From: Thermoflexales bacterium
Lineage (GTDB): Bacteria; Chloroflexota; Anaerolineae; B4-G1
Length of the DNA: 12,699 bases
Reading direction: 5' to 3'
Assembly: GCA_007118795.1 (NCBI GenBank)
Contig: SKQX01000032.1
Coordinates: 1-12,699, forward strand
In this document: positions 1-6,403 of the stretch, one piece after another
Numbering within the stretch: the stretch's first letter is position 1
How the letters are laid out: every line of letters starts with the position of its first letter
The notes under the pieces: generated by a model
Told to the model about the DNA's origin: nothing
What the model saw: the letters and a program-made list of their open reading frames with translations, nothing else
Databases searched by the model: none
Made by a program: the position numbers and the translations under genes

Positions 1-20
1 CTCTGACACCGGTCTACCTC

Positions 21-852
21 CTAATCGTAATATGTTCGACAGAACGACAGCGCGTTCCGGAGCGCAGCGACACATCTTCCCTCATCCTCAGCATCCAACG
101 CATCGGGATCGCATTCAACGGTGATCGCCCCGCTGTAGCCATCGCGAGCCAGGGCTTGCAGACGATCCGCCAGCGGCAGAGGTCCATTTGGCGGCGACCG
201 ATACTCGCGACCATCGTAGTTCGAGAGATGAACGTGGCTCACCTGTTCCTTCAACTCAACGTACACAGCCAGCGGGTCGAGGCCCCAGGTGGCCAGGCGC
301 GTCGTGTCCAACGTCACGTGCGGGAAGCGCTTCAGCTCGGCCGGGCTGTTGAACCAGCGAGGGTTGATGGACAGCCCCAGCACCCGCTTCGCCGGCATGT
401 TCTCCATCGCGACCATGATTCCTGTCTCCTGTTCTAAGGATCCCAGCCCGTGAGTGATGAACCCGTGGTAGGCCCCCGCGTCGCCGACTGGGCAGTAGAA
501 GCTGGAATTGTGTCACGCGCTGTACATGCAGATAGCCCCTCAACACGGTAAACCGTAAGGGCAGATGAGCCACCATCACGGGAGCTCCGACGGCTTGGGC
601 AAGGCTCACCGTGGAACGAAGGCGTCCCAGCTCATCATCCGGCCAACCGGGCACGTACTTGGAGAAGGGGTTGTGCAGCGCGACAATGGGCAGATGGCAC
701 CCGGCAGAGAGCTCTCGCAGATACTCCGATTGCCGGGTATCCCACCGCTGGTCAACCAGCACCTCGATCCCATCGAACCCGGCTCTGGCTGCCAGACCGA
801 AAACGCGAGCGATACCGTAGCTGTACAGGGAACCCGTCGAGAGCGCTATCAC
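21..852 (-). pseudogene. Sugar phosphate isomerase/epimerase (TIM barrel), split by a +1 frame change
   Basis: This resembles the xylose isomerase-like TIM-barrel (AP endonuclease 2) superfamily, whose members isomerise or epimerise sugars or act on related metabolites; the substrate here is unknown. The start is GTG at 852-850, overlapping the stop of the upstream peptidase gene (GTGA), so translation is probably coupled. The first frame gives about 121 plausible residues, including IALSTGSLYSYG, GFDGIEVLVDQRW and GAPVMVAHLP. It then becomes arginine-rich nonsense. The continuation lies in the +1 frame, open from 512 down to the TAG at 23-21: GAYHGFITHGL, VAMENMPAKRVLG, HVTLDTTRLATWGLDP, VSHVHLSNYDGRE, GAITVECDPDAL. 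Joined, the protein would have about 276 residues, normal for the family. The junction lies between about 515 and 485, possibly at CCC-A (492-489). It could be a real pseudogene, a sequencing error or, less likely, programmed frameshifting. Confidence 0.82.
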
Positions 853-2639
853 GTCGCGTGGAGAGTGGGCTCCAGACCCTCTAGCTCGCTAAGGAACCCA
901 GCGAGGACATCAAACCCACCCTGCCAGAAGTCAGCCGATCGCACGTCAAAGCCCGCTTCCCTGATGATCTCCTCAGGGCTCTGTGATCCCCCGTGGGCCA
1001 GAATCCTCAGAAAGCCTGGCACGAAGCCCTCGCCCTCCTCATGATATTGCTGGTAGAGAGCCAACACCATAAGATGGCCGAAGCTATAGGCGTAGCAGTA
1101 GAAGGGCGTGTGATAGAGATGTGGGATCGCCGCCCACTCCCATCGAAAATCATCGCTCACGTCCACGGCATCGCCGAACTGATCCGTCAGATTCTCCAAG
1201 TAGAGAGCACAGATCTGGTCGACGGTGACACCCTCAACGGCCTCGCGATGCGCTTCTCTCTCGAACAGGACGAAGTAAGCTTGACGCGCAACGGTGGCAT
1301 AGGCATCGTCCAGTACCGTTCCAAGAAGCTGACACCGCACCTGGGGGTCCTGCTCTTCCCGCAGTAAGCGGTCAGTGAGGAGCATCTCCGAGAAGACCGA
1401 CGCCGTCTCCGCCATAGGGAGCGCCGCGTGAAAGGTGAAGATCGAATGAGCCTCGGCCATCATCGCGTGGACGGCGTGACCCAGCTCGTGGGCCAGCGTC
1501 GTCACGTCAGTGAGCTTGCCCACGTAGTTCACCAGGACCCAGGGCGTCACGCCCGGCAGGATCCCGGCACAGAAAGCCCCGCCTCGCTTGCCCGCACGGA
1601 TCTCGGAATCGAGGTGATGCTCAGCGAAAACCCGCCGTGCGTGCTCCCCCAAGTCGGATGAGAAGTCCGCCAGGCTCTCCAGCACCATATCCGCCGCCTC
1701 GGGATACGGATAGGCTTTCTCCGCTGCGCCGATGGGAGCGTACACGTCGTACCGGAGCAGGGAGTCCGTCCCCAGGCGAGAGGCCTTGAAGCGGAAGTAG
1801 CGGTGGAAGAGACCCATGTTCCTGCGACACACGTCGAGCAGCGTCTCCACGACATCGTCTGGGATATCATTCGCGAGGTTGCGGACGGCGATAGGCGCAC
1901 CAAAGCCTCGCAACTTTACATTCTCGTTCGCCCAGTCACGCAGGCGATGGTTGTAGATCTGCCCGAGCACTGTGCTGTGGCTGCTGTACACATCATACAG
2001 CTCTTGATATGCAGCAGCGCGCACGGGAGGAGACGGATCGCGGAAGTAGGTAGATAGCTCTGCTCGGTTCATCTCCTTCCGCTCCCCATCCACCTCCAGT
2101 TCGAAGGTGAATCGGTTGGTGATCACCGGATACAGATTGACCAGCGCATCCACGCCGTTGACGTCCTTGAGGTTGATGATCCTCTCCTCGGGTTCCGAGA
2201 GCGTATGGGGCTTGAAGCGCCGGAGCGTCTCCAAGTAGTAGGCATAGTCGCCACTCTCGGACAACAATCGCTGGGCCGATCCCTCGTCGAGCCCTTTCCA
2301 CCACAGCTCGAAGAACAGAAGTCGATTCTGAACATCGGTGGCGAGCTGCTCCATCCTCCCCAGGAAGACCAGGACCTCTTGCGACTGCGTGTCCTCAGCG
2401 AACCAGAGGTGAGCATAGCCGCTCAAGCGCGCCGTCAGGGTCCGAACGGATTCGGCGATGTCCATGACCTTCAGAAAGGCTTCCTGGTTCATCTCGGCTG
2501 ATAGGTCGTCCCGGGCATCCTCCAAAGCCTTGACGCTTCGCTCCAGCTCCTCCAGGATCTCGTCAAACTTCTCACCCTCGTGAGCCGGCAACAGCGCGGT
2601 CAGGGACCAACCCGACTGCTCGAAACTGTCCTCTGCCAT
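849..2639 (-). CDS. pepF: M3 family oligoendopeptidase F, zinc metallopeptidase
   Basis: Probable cytoplasmic zinc metallopeptidase that cleaves short peptides. The 596-residue length is normal for PepF-type M3 enzymes, and I see no signal peptide. The N-terminal half is helical and charged. The catalytic motif is HELGH at residues 384-388: H384 and H388 bind zinc and E385 is the general base. The third zinc ligand should be E411 in the segment MAETASVFSE. The late conserved block HLYHTPFYCYAYSFGH is also present; in this family it supplies substrate-binding His and Tyr. The start is ATG at 2639-2637, with GGGAGG ten bases upstream on the coding strand, next to the stop of the NUDIX gene (16-base gap). 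The stop overlaps the GTG of the isomerase gene. The three genes therefore probably form one transcript, but their functions give no obvious shared pathway. The exact subfamily within M3 is inferred. Confidence 0.93.
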   Translation of the reverse strand: MAEDSFEQSGWSLTALLPAHEGEKFDEILEELERSVKALEDARDDLSAEMNQEAFLKVMDIAESVRTLTARLSGYAHLWFAEDTQSQEVLVFLGRMEQLATDVQNRLLFFELWWKGLDEGSAQRLLSESGDYAYYLETLRRFKPHTLSEPEERIINLKDVNGVDALVNLYPVITNRFTFELEVDGERKEMNRAELSTYFRDPSPPVRAAAYQELYDVYSSHSTVLGQIYNHRLRDWANENVKLRGFGAPIAVRNLANDIPDDVVETLLDVCRRNMGLFHRYFRFKASRLGTDSLLRYDVYAPIGAAEKAYPYPEAADMVLESLADFSSDLGEHARRVFAEHHLDSEIRAGKRGGAFCAGILPGVTPWVLVNYVGKLTDVTTLAHELGHAVHAMMAEAHSIFTFHAALPMAETASVFSEMLLTDRLLREEQDPQVRCQLLGTVLDDAYATVARQAYFVLFEREAHREAVEGVTVDQICALYLENLTDQFGDAVDVSDDFRWEWAAIPHLYHTPFYCYAYSFGHLMVLALYQQYHEEGEGFVPGFLRILAHGGSQSPEEIIREAGFDVRSADFWQGGFDVLAGFLSELEGLEPTLHAT

Positions 2640-2655
2640 AACTCTCTCGCCTCCC

Positions 2656-3099
2656 TCACTGCAAACCAGCGGACGGATCCCGCCGCGCCGTGATCCGCCT
2701 GGCCCGGCGCACCCACTCGCGCTCTGCCGCGAATGTCAGCGCTTCCAGAGCAGCATCCCAGGGGAGCCAAACGGGATCGAACTTCGCTTCACCGCTTCCG
2801 ACGGGGCCCTTCGCGCTGCCACTGCGAGTCATCAGGAAGTAACGCTCAGTCCGGATGACACGCCGACCCTCATCCTCAAACTCGACCTCCTGGCTGCCGA
2901 GATCCACCTCAATTCTAAGGTCCGCGTAACCGCTCTCTTCACTGGCTTCCCGCAGCGCCGCCCCGCGGACCGTCTCTTCCGCCTCGACGTGACCTTTGGG
3001 CAGCCGCACCTCGCCCCGGCTCGGCCATCGGAGCACCAACACCCGCCCATCGTGGACCACGACGCCGCCGGCAGCGGTGTACCGCTCGATCCTCTCCAT
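2656..3099 (-). CDS. NUDIX hydrolase
   Basis: NUDIX-fold pyrophosphohydrolase that cleaves nucleoside diphosphates linked to another group; the substrate cannot be read from the sequence. The full Nudix box GX5EX7REUXEEXGU lies at residues 36-58, from GHVEAEE to REASEESGY. The metal-binding REXXEE glutamates are E51, E54 and E55. It is preceded by the usual opening strand AAGGVVVHDGRVLVLRW and the LPKGHVE turn. At 147 residues it is normal for a stand-alone NUDIX enzyme of the MutT or diadenosine-polyphosphate type. The ATG at 3099-3097 is the only usable start, because an in-frame TGA lies at 3123-3121. No clear Shine-Dalgarno sequence precedes it. It is the first gene of a close cluster with pepF and the isomerase. 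The 134 bases upstream, to the sulfotransferase stop, hold no promoter I can defend, so it may be co-transcribed with the sulfotransferase. Confidence 0.92.
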   Translation of the reverse strand: MERIERYTAAGGVVVHDGRVLVLRWPSRGEVRLPKGHVEAEETVRGAALREASEESGYADLRIEVDLGSQEVEFEDEGRRVIRTERYFLMTRSGSAKGPVGSGEAKFDPVWLPWDAALEALTFAAEREWVRRARRITARRDPSAGLQ

Positions 3100-3233
3100 G
3101 GAGAAGCTGTTTCTAGCCCGTCACTGAACTGACCATCATCTTTGGACGCCTGACCACTGCCCCGCCTGGGTTTGCCATCAACTCGACCAATGGGCTCGTA
3201 TTGCTCCCCCACTGGGCTCCAGGTCCCGTAGGG

Positions 3234-3806
3234 CTAGCCTCTCTGACGGTACAGGGATCGATCTACGGCGTTGGCCATGGCCGCGACATCCAGGTCCTCG
3301 GCAAAGAAGCCATCGATCCTCCGGGCTTGATCCAGAGGCCCGGCCAGGACTCGATTGTAGCTGACGTAGATCACATCGAAGCAGGGCTGACGCCCAAGCC
3401 AGGCCTCCACGCGCTCTAGATGCTGTCGGAACAGCTCTGCCATGCGCGGATCAGTGATCCGGTCCACGGGCTCCCCTCGACGTTCCAGCATCTTCCGCTG
3501 CGATGCCAGCAATTCGTCCATCTCCCGACGCATGAACACCACTTTGTAACGGTACTCCGCCGGCAATTCCTGCAAGAGCTGAGAGATCATCTTGACCACC
3601 TTGCCCCCGGCTTCCTCAAGCCAGGACTGGTCGTGCTCGATCTGCTTGACCCTCTCGAACTCGTAATAGCCTCTGGGATTGTCCCTGTCGGCGGTCCTGA
3701 CGTCATCCGTGAGCAGCTCTAGCCCCCCGGCCTGGAGCATTCGCATCATCATCGATGTCCCGGACCGAGGAAGTCCAGACACGATGCCGATGGTCTCTTG
3801 ATCCAT
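3234..3806 (-). CDS. Small sulfotransferase family protein (PAPS-binding fold)
   Basis: Likely P-loop-like sulfotransferase that would transfer sulfate from PAPS to an unknown acceptor. The 5'-phosphosulfate-binding loop is GLPRSGTSM at residues 11-19. A second signature, FMRREMDELLASQRKML, has R94 and S102 eight residues apart, as in the 3'-phosphate-binding motif of this fold. The protein has 190 residues, shorter than classical sulfotransferases (about 250-300). I recognise compact homologues with the same blocks (TADRDNPRGYYEFERVK, VSYNRVLAGP and a C-terminal LYRQR) in Chloroflexota, so I treat it as complete. The ATG at 3806-3804 follows GGGAAGGG by about six bases, a good ribosome binding site. 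A promoter on the same strand lies at 3848-3876. Its neighbours give no clue to the acceptor. Activity is inferred; some proteins of this fold may have lost catalysis. Confidence 0.85.
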   Translation of the reverse strand: MDQETIGIVSGLPRSGTSMMMRMLQAGGLELLTDDVRTADRDNPRGYYEFERVKQIEHDQSWLEEAGGKVVKMISQLLQELPAEYRYKVVFMRREMDELLASQRKMLERRGEPVDRITDPRMAELFRQHLERVEAWLGRQPCFDVIYVSYNRVLAGPLDQARRIDGFFAEDLDVAAMANAVDRSLYRQRG

Positions 3807-3847
3807 CTCAAACCCTTCCCATTCAGCACCATTCCAGTCGCGCCCAG

Positions 3848-3876
3848 ATTATAGGTGAGGTAGAGGTGCTTTACAA
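3848..3876 (-). promoter_or_regulatory. Promoter for the sulfotransferase gene
   Basis: Reading the minus strand, a -35 box TTGTAA (3876-3871, four of six consensus bases) is followed by a 17-base spacer and a perfect -10 box TATAAT (3853-3848). Transcription would begin near 3841, leaving a leader of about 35 bases before the ATG at 3806. The -35 box covers almost the same bases as the -35 box of the opposing rpsT promoter. The sites were seen directly; promoter activity is inferred. Confidence 0.72.
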
Positions 3877-3898
3877 ATCGGGCGAGTCGCTGTAGAAT
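3870..3898 (+). promoter_or_regulatory. Promoter for rpsT
   Basis: The -35 box is TTTACA (3870-3875, five of six consensus bases). A spacer of exactly 17 bases separates it from the -10 box TAGAAT (3893-3898, five of six). Transcription would begin near 3905, giving a leader of about 34 bases before the TTG start of rpsT. This is the best-matching promoter in the window, as expected for a ribosomal protein gene. It is back-to-back with the sulfotransferase promoter. Confidence 0.8.
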
Positions 3899-3924
3899 AT
3901 GGGAAGTCAAGCCAGATTACCATT

Positions 3925-3930
3925 AGGAGG
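3925..3930 (+). promoter_or_regulatory. Ribosome binding site that fixes the rpsT start at TTG
   Basis: A perfect AGGAGG lies two bases before the GTG at 3933 but eight bases before the in-frame TTG at 3939. Only the TTG has normal spacing. Starting there gives MPNTASAAKR, which matches the usual bS20 amino end, whereas the GTG would add two extra residues. Confidence 0.85.
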
Positions 3931-3938
3931 TAGTGACT

Positions 3939-4211
3939 TTGCCGAACACAGCGTCAGCCGCGAAGCGGGTCCGCAGCTCGCGGCGTAAGGAGAAGATCAA
4001 CCGCATGCACCGCGGGCGAGCGCGCACCGCTGACAAGAGGGCGCGCCGTCTGATCGAACAGGGCCAACTGGAGCAGGCGCGGGAGGCAGTGCATCAGGCT
4101 CAGGCCGCCCTGGATAAGGCGGCCAGCAAGGGCGTGATCCACCCAAACAAGGCGGCCCGCCGCAAGTCGCGTCTGATGGAGCAGCTGAACCAGATGGAAG
4201 AGCAAGCCTGA
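3939..4211 (+). CDS. rpsT: Small ribosomal subunit protein bS20
   Basis: Ribosomal protein bS20 binds 16S rRNA directly, early in assembly of the 30S subunit. The predicted protein has 90 residues, typical for the family, and is very basic and helical. Recognisable blocks are the amino end MPNTASAAKRVRSSRRKEKINR, the middle ARTADKRARRL, and the C-terminal signature KAASKGVIHPNKAARRKSRLM, with GVIHPNKAARRKSRL the strongest match. I chose TTG 3939 rather than GTG 3933 because of the spacing from AGGAGG at 3925-3930 and the fit to the family amino end. A non-ATG start is common for rpsT; in E. coli it is UUG and contributes to autogenous control, but control here is only a possibility. The gene has its own promoter at 3870-3898 and is closed by an intrinsic terminator at 4245-4272. 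Confidence 0.96.
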   Translation: MPNTASAAKRVRSSRRKEKINRMHRGRARTADKRARRLIEQGQLEQAREAVHQAQAALDKAASKGVIHPNKAARRKSRLMEQLNQMEEQA

Positions 4212-4244
4212 TCCGCGCTTCAGACTGCAGAACTAGACCCAGAG

Positions 4245-4272
4245 CGTCGTTGCAACCTGCAACGACGTTTTC
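4245..4272 (+). terminator. Intrinsic terminator after rpsT
   Basis: A perfect 10-base-pair stem (CGTCGTTGCA at 4245-4254, TGCAACGACG at 4258-4267) closes a three-base ACC loop. It is followed directly by TTTTC, then TGTT. It lies 33 bases after the rpsT stop and ends only 18 bases before the rqcH start, so rqcH is expressed either by read-through or from a promoter I cannot see. Confidence 0.88.
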
Positions 4273-4290
4273 TGTTACGGTCCACCGGCC

Positions 4291-5994
4291 ATGCACGTCG
4301 ACCACCTGACGCTGGCTTGTCTCCGCGACGAGCTTGACGGCCTACTGGGGGCGCGGGTCCAGGGGGTGGTGCTGACGGATCCACGTTCTGTCGGATTGGA
4401 GCTGTTTGCCGGCACCCGTCATCACCTGCTCATCTCGGCCGACACCCAGAACCCACGCATGCTCCGGGTACCCCAGAAACTCCGTCGCGGAGTTCAGACT
4501 GCTCCTCCCTTACTGCTACTGCTGAGAAAGTGGGTCCGGGGAAGCCGCCTGATCGATGTCACTCAGCCACCGTGGGAGCGCATTCTCACGCTCCACTTCG
4601 ATGGCGACGCCGGTCGATGCCAGCTGGTTGCCGAGTTGATCGGACGGTACAGCAACCTCATCCTGGTTGGTCCGGACCAGTTGGTCCTTGAGGCCGTCAA
4701 ACACGTAGGACCGGACGTGAACCGCTACCGAGTCACACTACCCGCCCACCCGTACCAGCCGCCTCCGCAGCCCCCCGACCGTCAGCCGCCGACCAGTGCG
4801 TCTATCGACGAGTGGTCGGCCATGCTCTCCTCAGCAAAGGCCGGAACACCTCTCCATCGCGTGCTCACGGGCCGTCTCTTCGGCGTCAGTCCCACGGCAG
4901 CGCGCGAGGTGGCTGCACGGATCACCGGAGATCCAGACGCGAAAGCGCGGCAAGCGGCTCCCGACCAGGTTGCCAGAACCATAGCTGAGCTCTTCGCTCC
5001 CCTGGACGACGGGCGTTGGGCTCCAGAGATCGCCCTGGACGGAGACGGGGATCCAATCGCCTTTGCACCCTATCCGTTGCACCAGTTCGGTCGGACACAG
5101 CCAGTGCCGGAGATCAGCGAGGCGCTGCGGCGCTACTTCCAGCACCGGATCACTAGTGACCGGTATGCGGCGGCCCGCCGACGAGTTCGGGAATCGATCC
5201 GGCAGGCCCAGTCGCGGGCCAGTAGAGCCCTGGAACAGGTGCGCGAGCACAGCGTCGATGAGAGCACGATCGCTGCCCTGCGCCAGGCAGGGGAGCTACT
5301 CCTGGCCTATCAACACCGCGTCGATCGAGAGGCGCGCCACGTGACGGTGCCGGGCTACGATGGAGAGCCGCGCACCATTGACCTCGACCCCGGGCTTACG
5401 CCCATCGAGAACGCCCAGGCTTACTTCCGGCGCTACCGCAAGGGGATTCGCGCATCGAAAGAGATACCAGCGCGGATCAGGGAGTTGGAGACAGATCTCG
5501 CCTACCTGGCTCAGCTCGACTCGGATCTGACCCTAGCCGAAGATCGCCCCGAGATCGACGCAGTCCGCGAGGCCCTCAACGAGGCGGGCTTCGTCGTCAA
5601 GCAAGAGCGACACAGCAGCGGAGCCATGGTGAAGAAACCAAGACGGTTCGATATCCAGGGCTTCGCCGTCTTCGTAGGGAGGAACGCGCCACAGAACCAA
5701 CAGGTCACATTTCGCCGCGGCACCCTCGAAGATCTCTGGCTTCACGTCCGTGGCCGACCCGGGGCCCACGTGATCATCAAACGCGCCGGACGCCAGGTAC
5801 CCCGGGAGGTCATTGAGGACGCAGCCGCCCTGGCAGCCTACTACTCGCCAGCGCGCGACCATCGGCAGGTCGACGTGGATGTCACGGAACGGCGGTTTGT
5901 GAGGGGAGTGTCGGGTGGACGCCCCGGGCTGGTGACCTATCGTAACGAGAAGACCATTCCCGTTGAGCCACGGAGAGCCGAAGAACTCCAGTAG
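4291..5994 (+). CDS. rqcH: NFACT family protein, RqcH/Rqc2 homologue (ribosome quality control)
   Basis: Cytoplasmic NFACT protein. Studied bacterial RqcH binds stalled 50S subunits and recruits tRNA-Ala to add alanine tails that mark the nascent chain for degradation. The 567-residue length is normal. The NFACT-N domain covers roughly residues 1-230, including DHLTLACLRDEL, PPLLLLLRKWV and ELIGRYSNLILV. A charged helical coiled-coil region spans about 270-420. The C-terminal NFACT-R (DUF814) domain starts near 450, with GFAVFVGRNAPQNQQVTF, the hallmark LEDLWLHVRGRPGAHVIIK, LAAYYSPAR and a closing GRPGLVTYRNEKTI. At the functional Asp-Arg pair of NFACT-N (D97-R98 in B. subtilis RqcH) this protein has E96-R97, a conservative change. 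No Shine-Dalgarno precedes the ATG, and no other in-frame start is nearby. Older annotations call such proteins fibronectin-binding proteins. The gene converges on the mre operon. Confidence 0.93.
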   Translation: MHVDHLTLACLRDELDGLLGARVQGVVLTDPRSVGLELFAGTRHHLLISADTQNPRMLRVPQKLRRGVQTAPPLLLLLRKWVRGSRLIDVTQPPWERILTLHFDGDAGRCQLVAELIGRYSNLILVGPDQLVLEAVKHVGPDVNRYRVTLPAHPYQPPPQPPDRQPPTSASIDEWSAMLSSAKAGTPLHRVLTGRLFGVSPTAAREVAARITGDPDAKARQAAPDQVARTIAELFAPLDDGRWAPEIALDGDGDPIAFAPYPLHQFGRTQPVPEISEALRRYFQHRITSDRYAAARRRVRESIRQAQSRASRALEQVREHSVDESTIAALRQAGELLLAYQHRVDREARHVTVPGYDGEPRTIDLDPGLTPIENAQAYFRRYRKGIRASKEIPARIRELETDLAYLAQLDSDLTLAEDRPEIDAVREALNEAGFVVKQERHSSGAMVKKPRRFDIQGFAVFVGRNAPQNQQVTFRRGTLEDLWLHVRGRPGAHVIIKRAGRQVPREVIEDAAALAAYYSPARDHRQVDVDVTERRFVRGVSGGRPGLVTYRNEKTIPVEPRRAEELQ

Positions 5995-6046
5995 CACGCC
6001 ACCGCTGTTGTCATCCAGAGCCACCCACGGTGGGCCACTTGGGCAG

Positions 6047-6160
6047 CACCACTCAAAACCGAAGAGACCCCACATCCGCCATTCCGAAAAACTCCATGGT
6101 CCCTAGCTTGCCGAGCTCGCGCAGCGAGCCCCAAGCCACCACCACTCAGAATCGAAGAAA
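6047..6160 (+). repeat. Imperfect 21-base direct repeat pair
   Basis: Two copies lie at 6047-6067 and 6140-6160, 93 bases apart start to start, sharing the core CACCACTCA and CGAAGA. They match at 18 of 21 positions by eye, with differences at positions 10, 13 and 20. The similarity does not extend convincingly beyond the 21 bases. Confidence 0.6.
6115..6129. repeat. Short inverted repeat, 6-bp stem
   Basis: GCTCGC (6115-6120) and GCGAGC (6124-6129) flank a GCA loop. It is G+C-rich but short, has no adjacent T-run, and could occur by chance in DNA of this composition. Confidence 0.4.
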
Positions 6161-6194
6161 GCTCGTCGGACCCGCGGGGCTGCGCTGCCGTTTT

Positions 6195-6217
6195 CCCTCT
6201 CCCCCGGGGGGAGAGGG
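6195..6217. repeat. C/G palindrome, probable dispersed intergenic repeat
   Basis: A perfect 11-base inverted repeat (CCCTCTCCCCC, 6195-6205, against 6207-6217) has a single G at its centre. It is followed by ATAGGGTGAGGGGG. I recognise this wording, a CCCTCTCCC/GGGAGAGGG hairpin followed by a GGGTGAGGG tail, as a short repeat scattered through intergenic DNA of many high-GC environmental bacteria. That memory was not checked here. A TTTT lies before the hairpin on the plus strand, not after it, so it is not a standard intrinsic terminator in either direction. Confidence 0.7.
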
Positions 6218-6328
6218 ATAGGGTGAGGGGGTGTCTCCGCGGTCACTGTCGATTGAAGCCATTCGGCAGCAGGGCGAACGTGGCATGGTGACGGCTGTTG
6301 GGGTGGCCGACGGCTCTGACACGAAGTC

Positions 6329-6366
6329 GGGGTCGCAGACCCCTCGGAGCTGAGCGATTCCGAGGG
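6329..6366. repeat. Two overlapping inverted repeats downstream of the DUF2723 gene
   Basis: Hairpin one is GGGGTC (6329-6334) with GACCCC (6338-6343) around a GCA loop. Hairpin two is CCCTCGGA (6341-6348) with TCCGAGGG (6359-6366) around a 10-base loop. Both stems are perfect, and they share 6341-6343, so both cannot form fully at once. They sit about 38 bases beyond the DUF2723 stop. There is no U-tract on the minus strand, so a role in mRNA 3' end protection or as a dispersed repeat is as likely as termination. Confidence 0.55.
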
Positions 6367-6403
6367 ATCCCTGGTGTGTACACCGCTCAGGCCGAGTCAC
6401 AGA

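Larger units (their letters stand above)
5995..6403. other. Convergent intergenic region, hairpin-rich, no credible gene
   Basis: This gap of 409 bases separates the stops of rqcH (plus strand) and the DUF2723 gene (minus strand). The open frames in it have no ribosome binding site and low-complexity translations (for example a PSPYPSPPGGEGKRQR stretch that is simply the palindromic repeat), so I call none. It holds an imperfect 21-base direct repeat and four short inverted repeats, listed separately. None is followed by a clear U-tract on either strand, so any terminator role is unproven. Confidence 0.75.

Noticed and set aside
256..489. Carboxyl half of the 198-codon frame as the real isomerase end
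   Set aside because: After about 489 this frame becomes arginine/histidine-rich and is the shadow of the adjacent frame that carries the family motifs.
3100..3130. Possible promoter for the NUDIX-pepF cluster with TAGAAA as -10
   Set aside because: No acceptable -35 box at 16-18 bases, so it cannot be told from chance.
3187..3215. Inverted repeat CCAATGGG/CCCACTGG between the sulfotransferase and NUDIX genes
   Set aside because: An 8-base stem with one wobble pair, a 13-base loop and no U-tract; too weak to call a terminator.
4250..4278. Possible promoter for rqcH (TTGCAA, 17 bases, TGTTAC)
   Set aside because: The -10 box matches only three of six consensus bases, and the -35 lies inside the rpsT terminator stem.
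6195..6217. Intrinsic terminator for rqcH or the DUF2723 gene at the palindrome
   Set aside because: The hairpin is strong, but no T-run follows it on either strand; the only T-run lies before it on the plus strand.
6146..6400. 84-codon minus-strand frame in the convergent gap
   Set aside because: No ribosome binding site; the PSPYPSPPGGEG stretch is a translation of the palindromic repeat, and nothing resembles a known protein.
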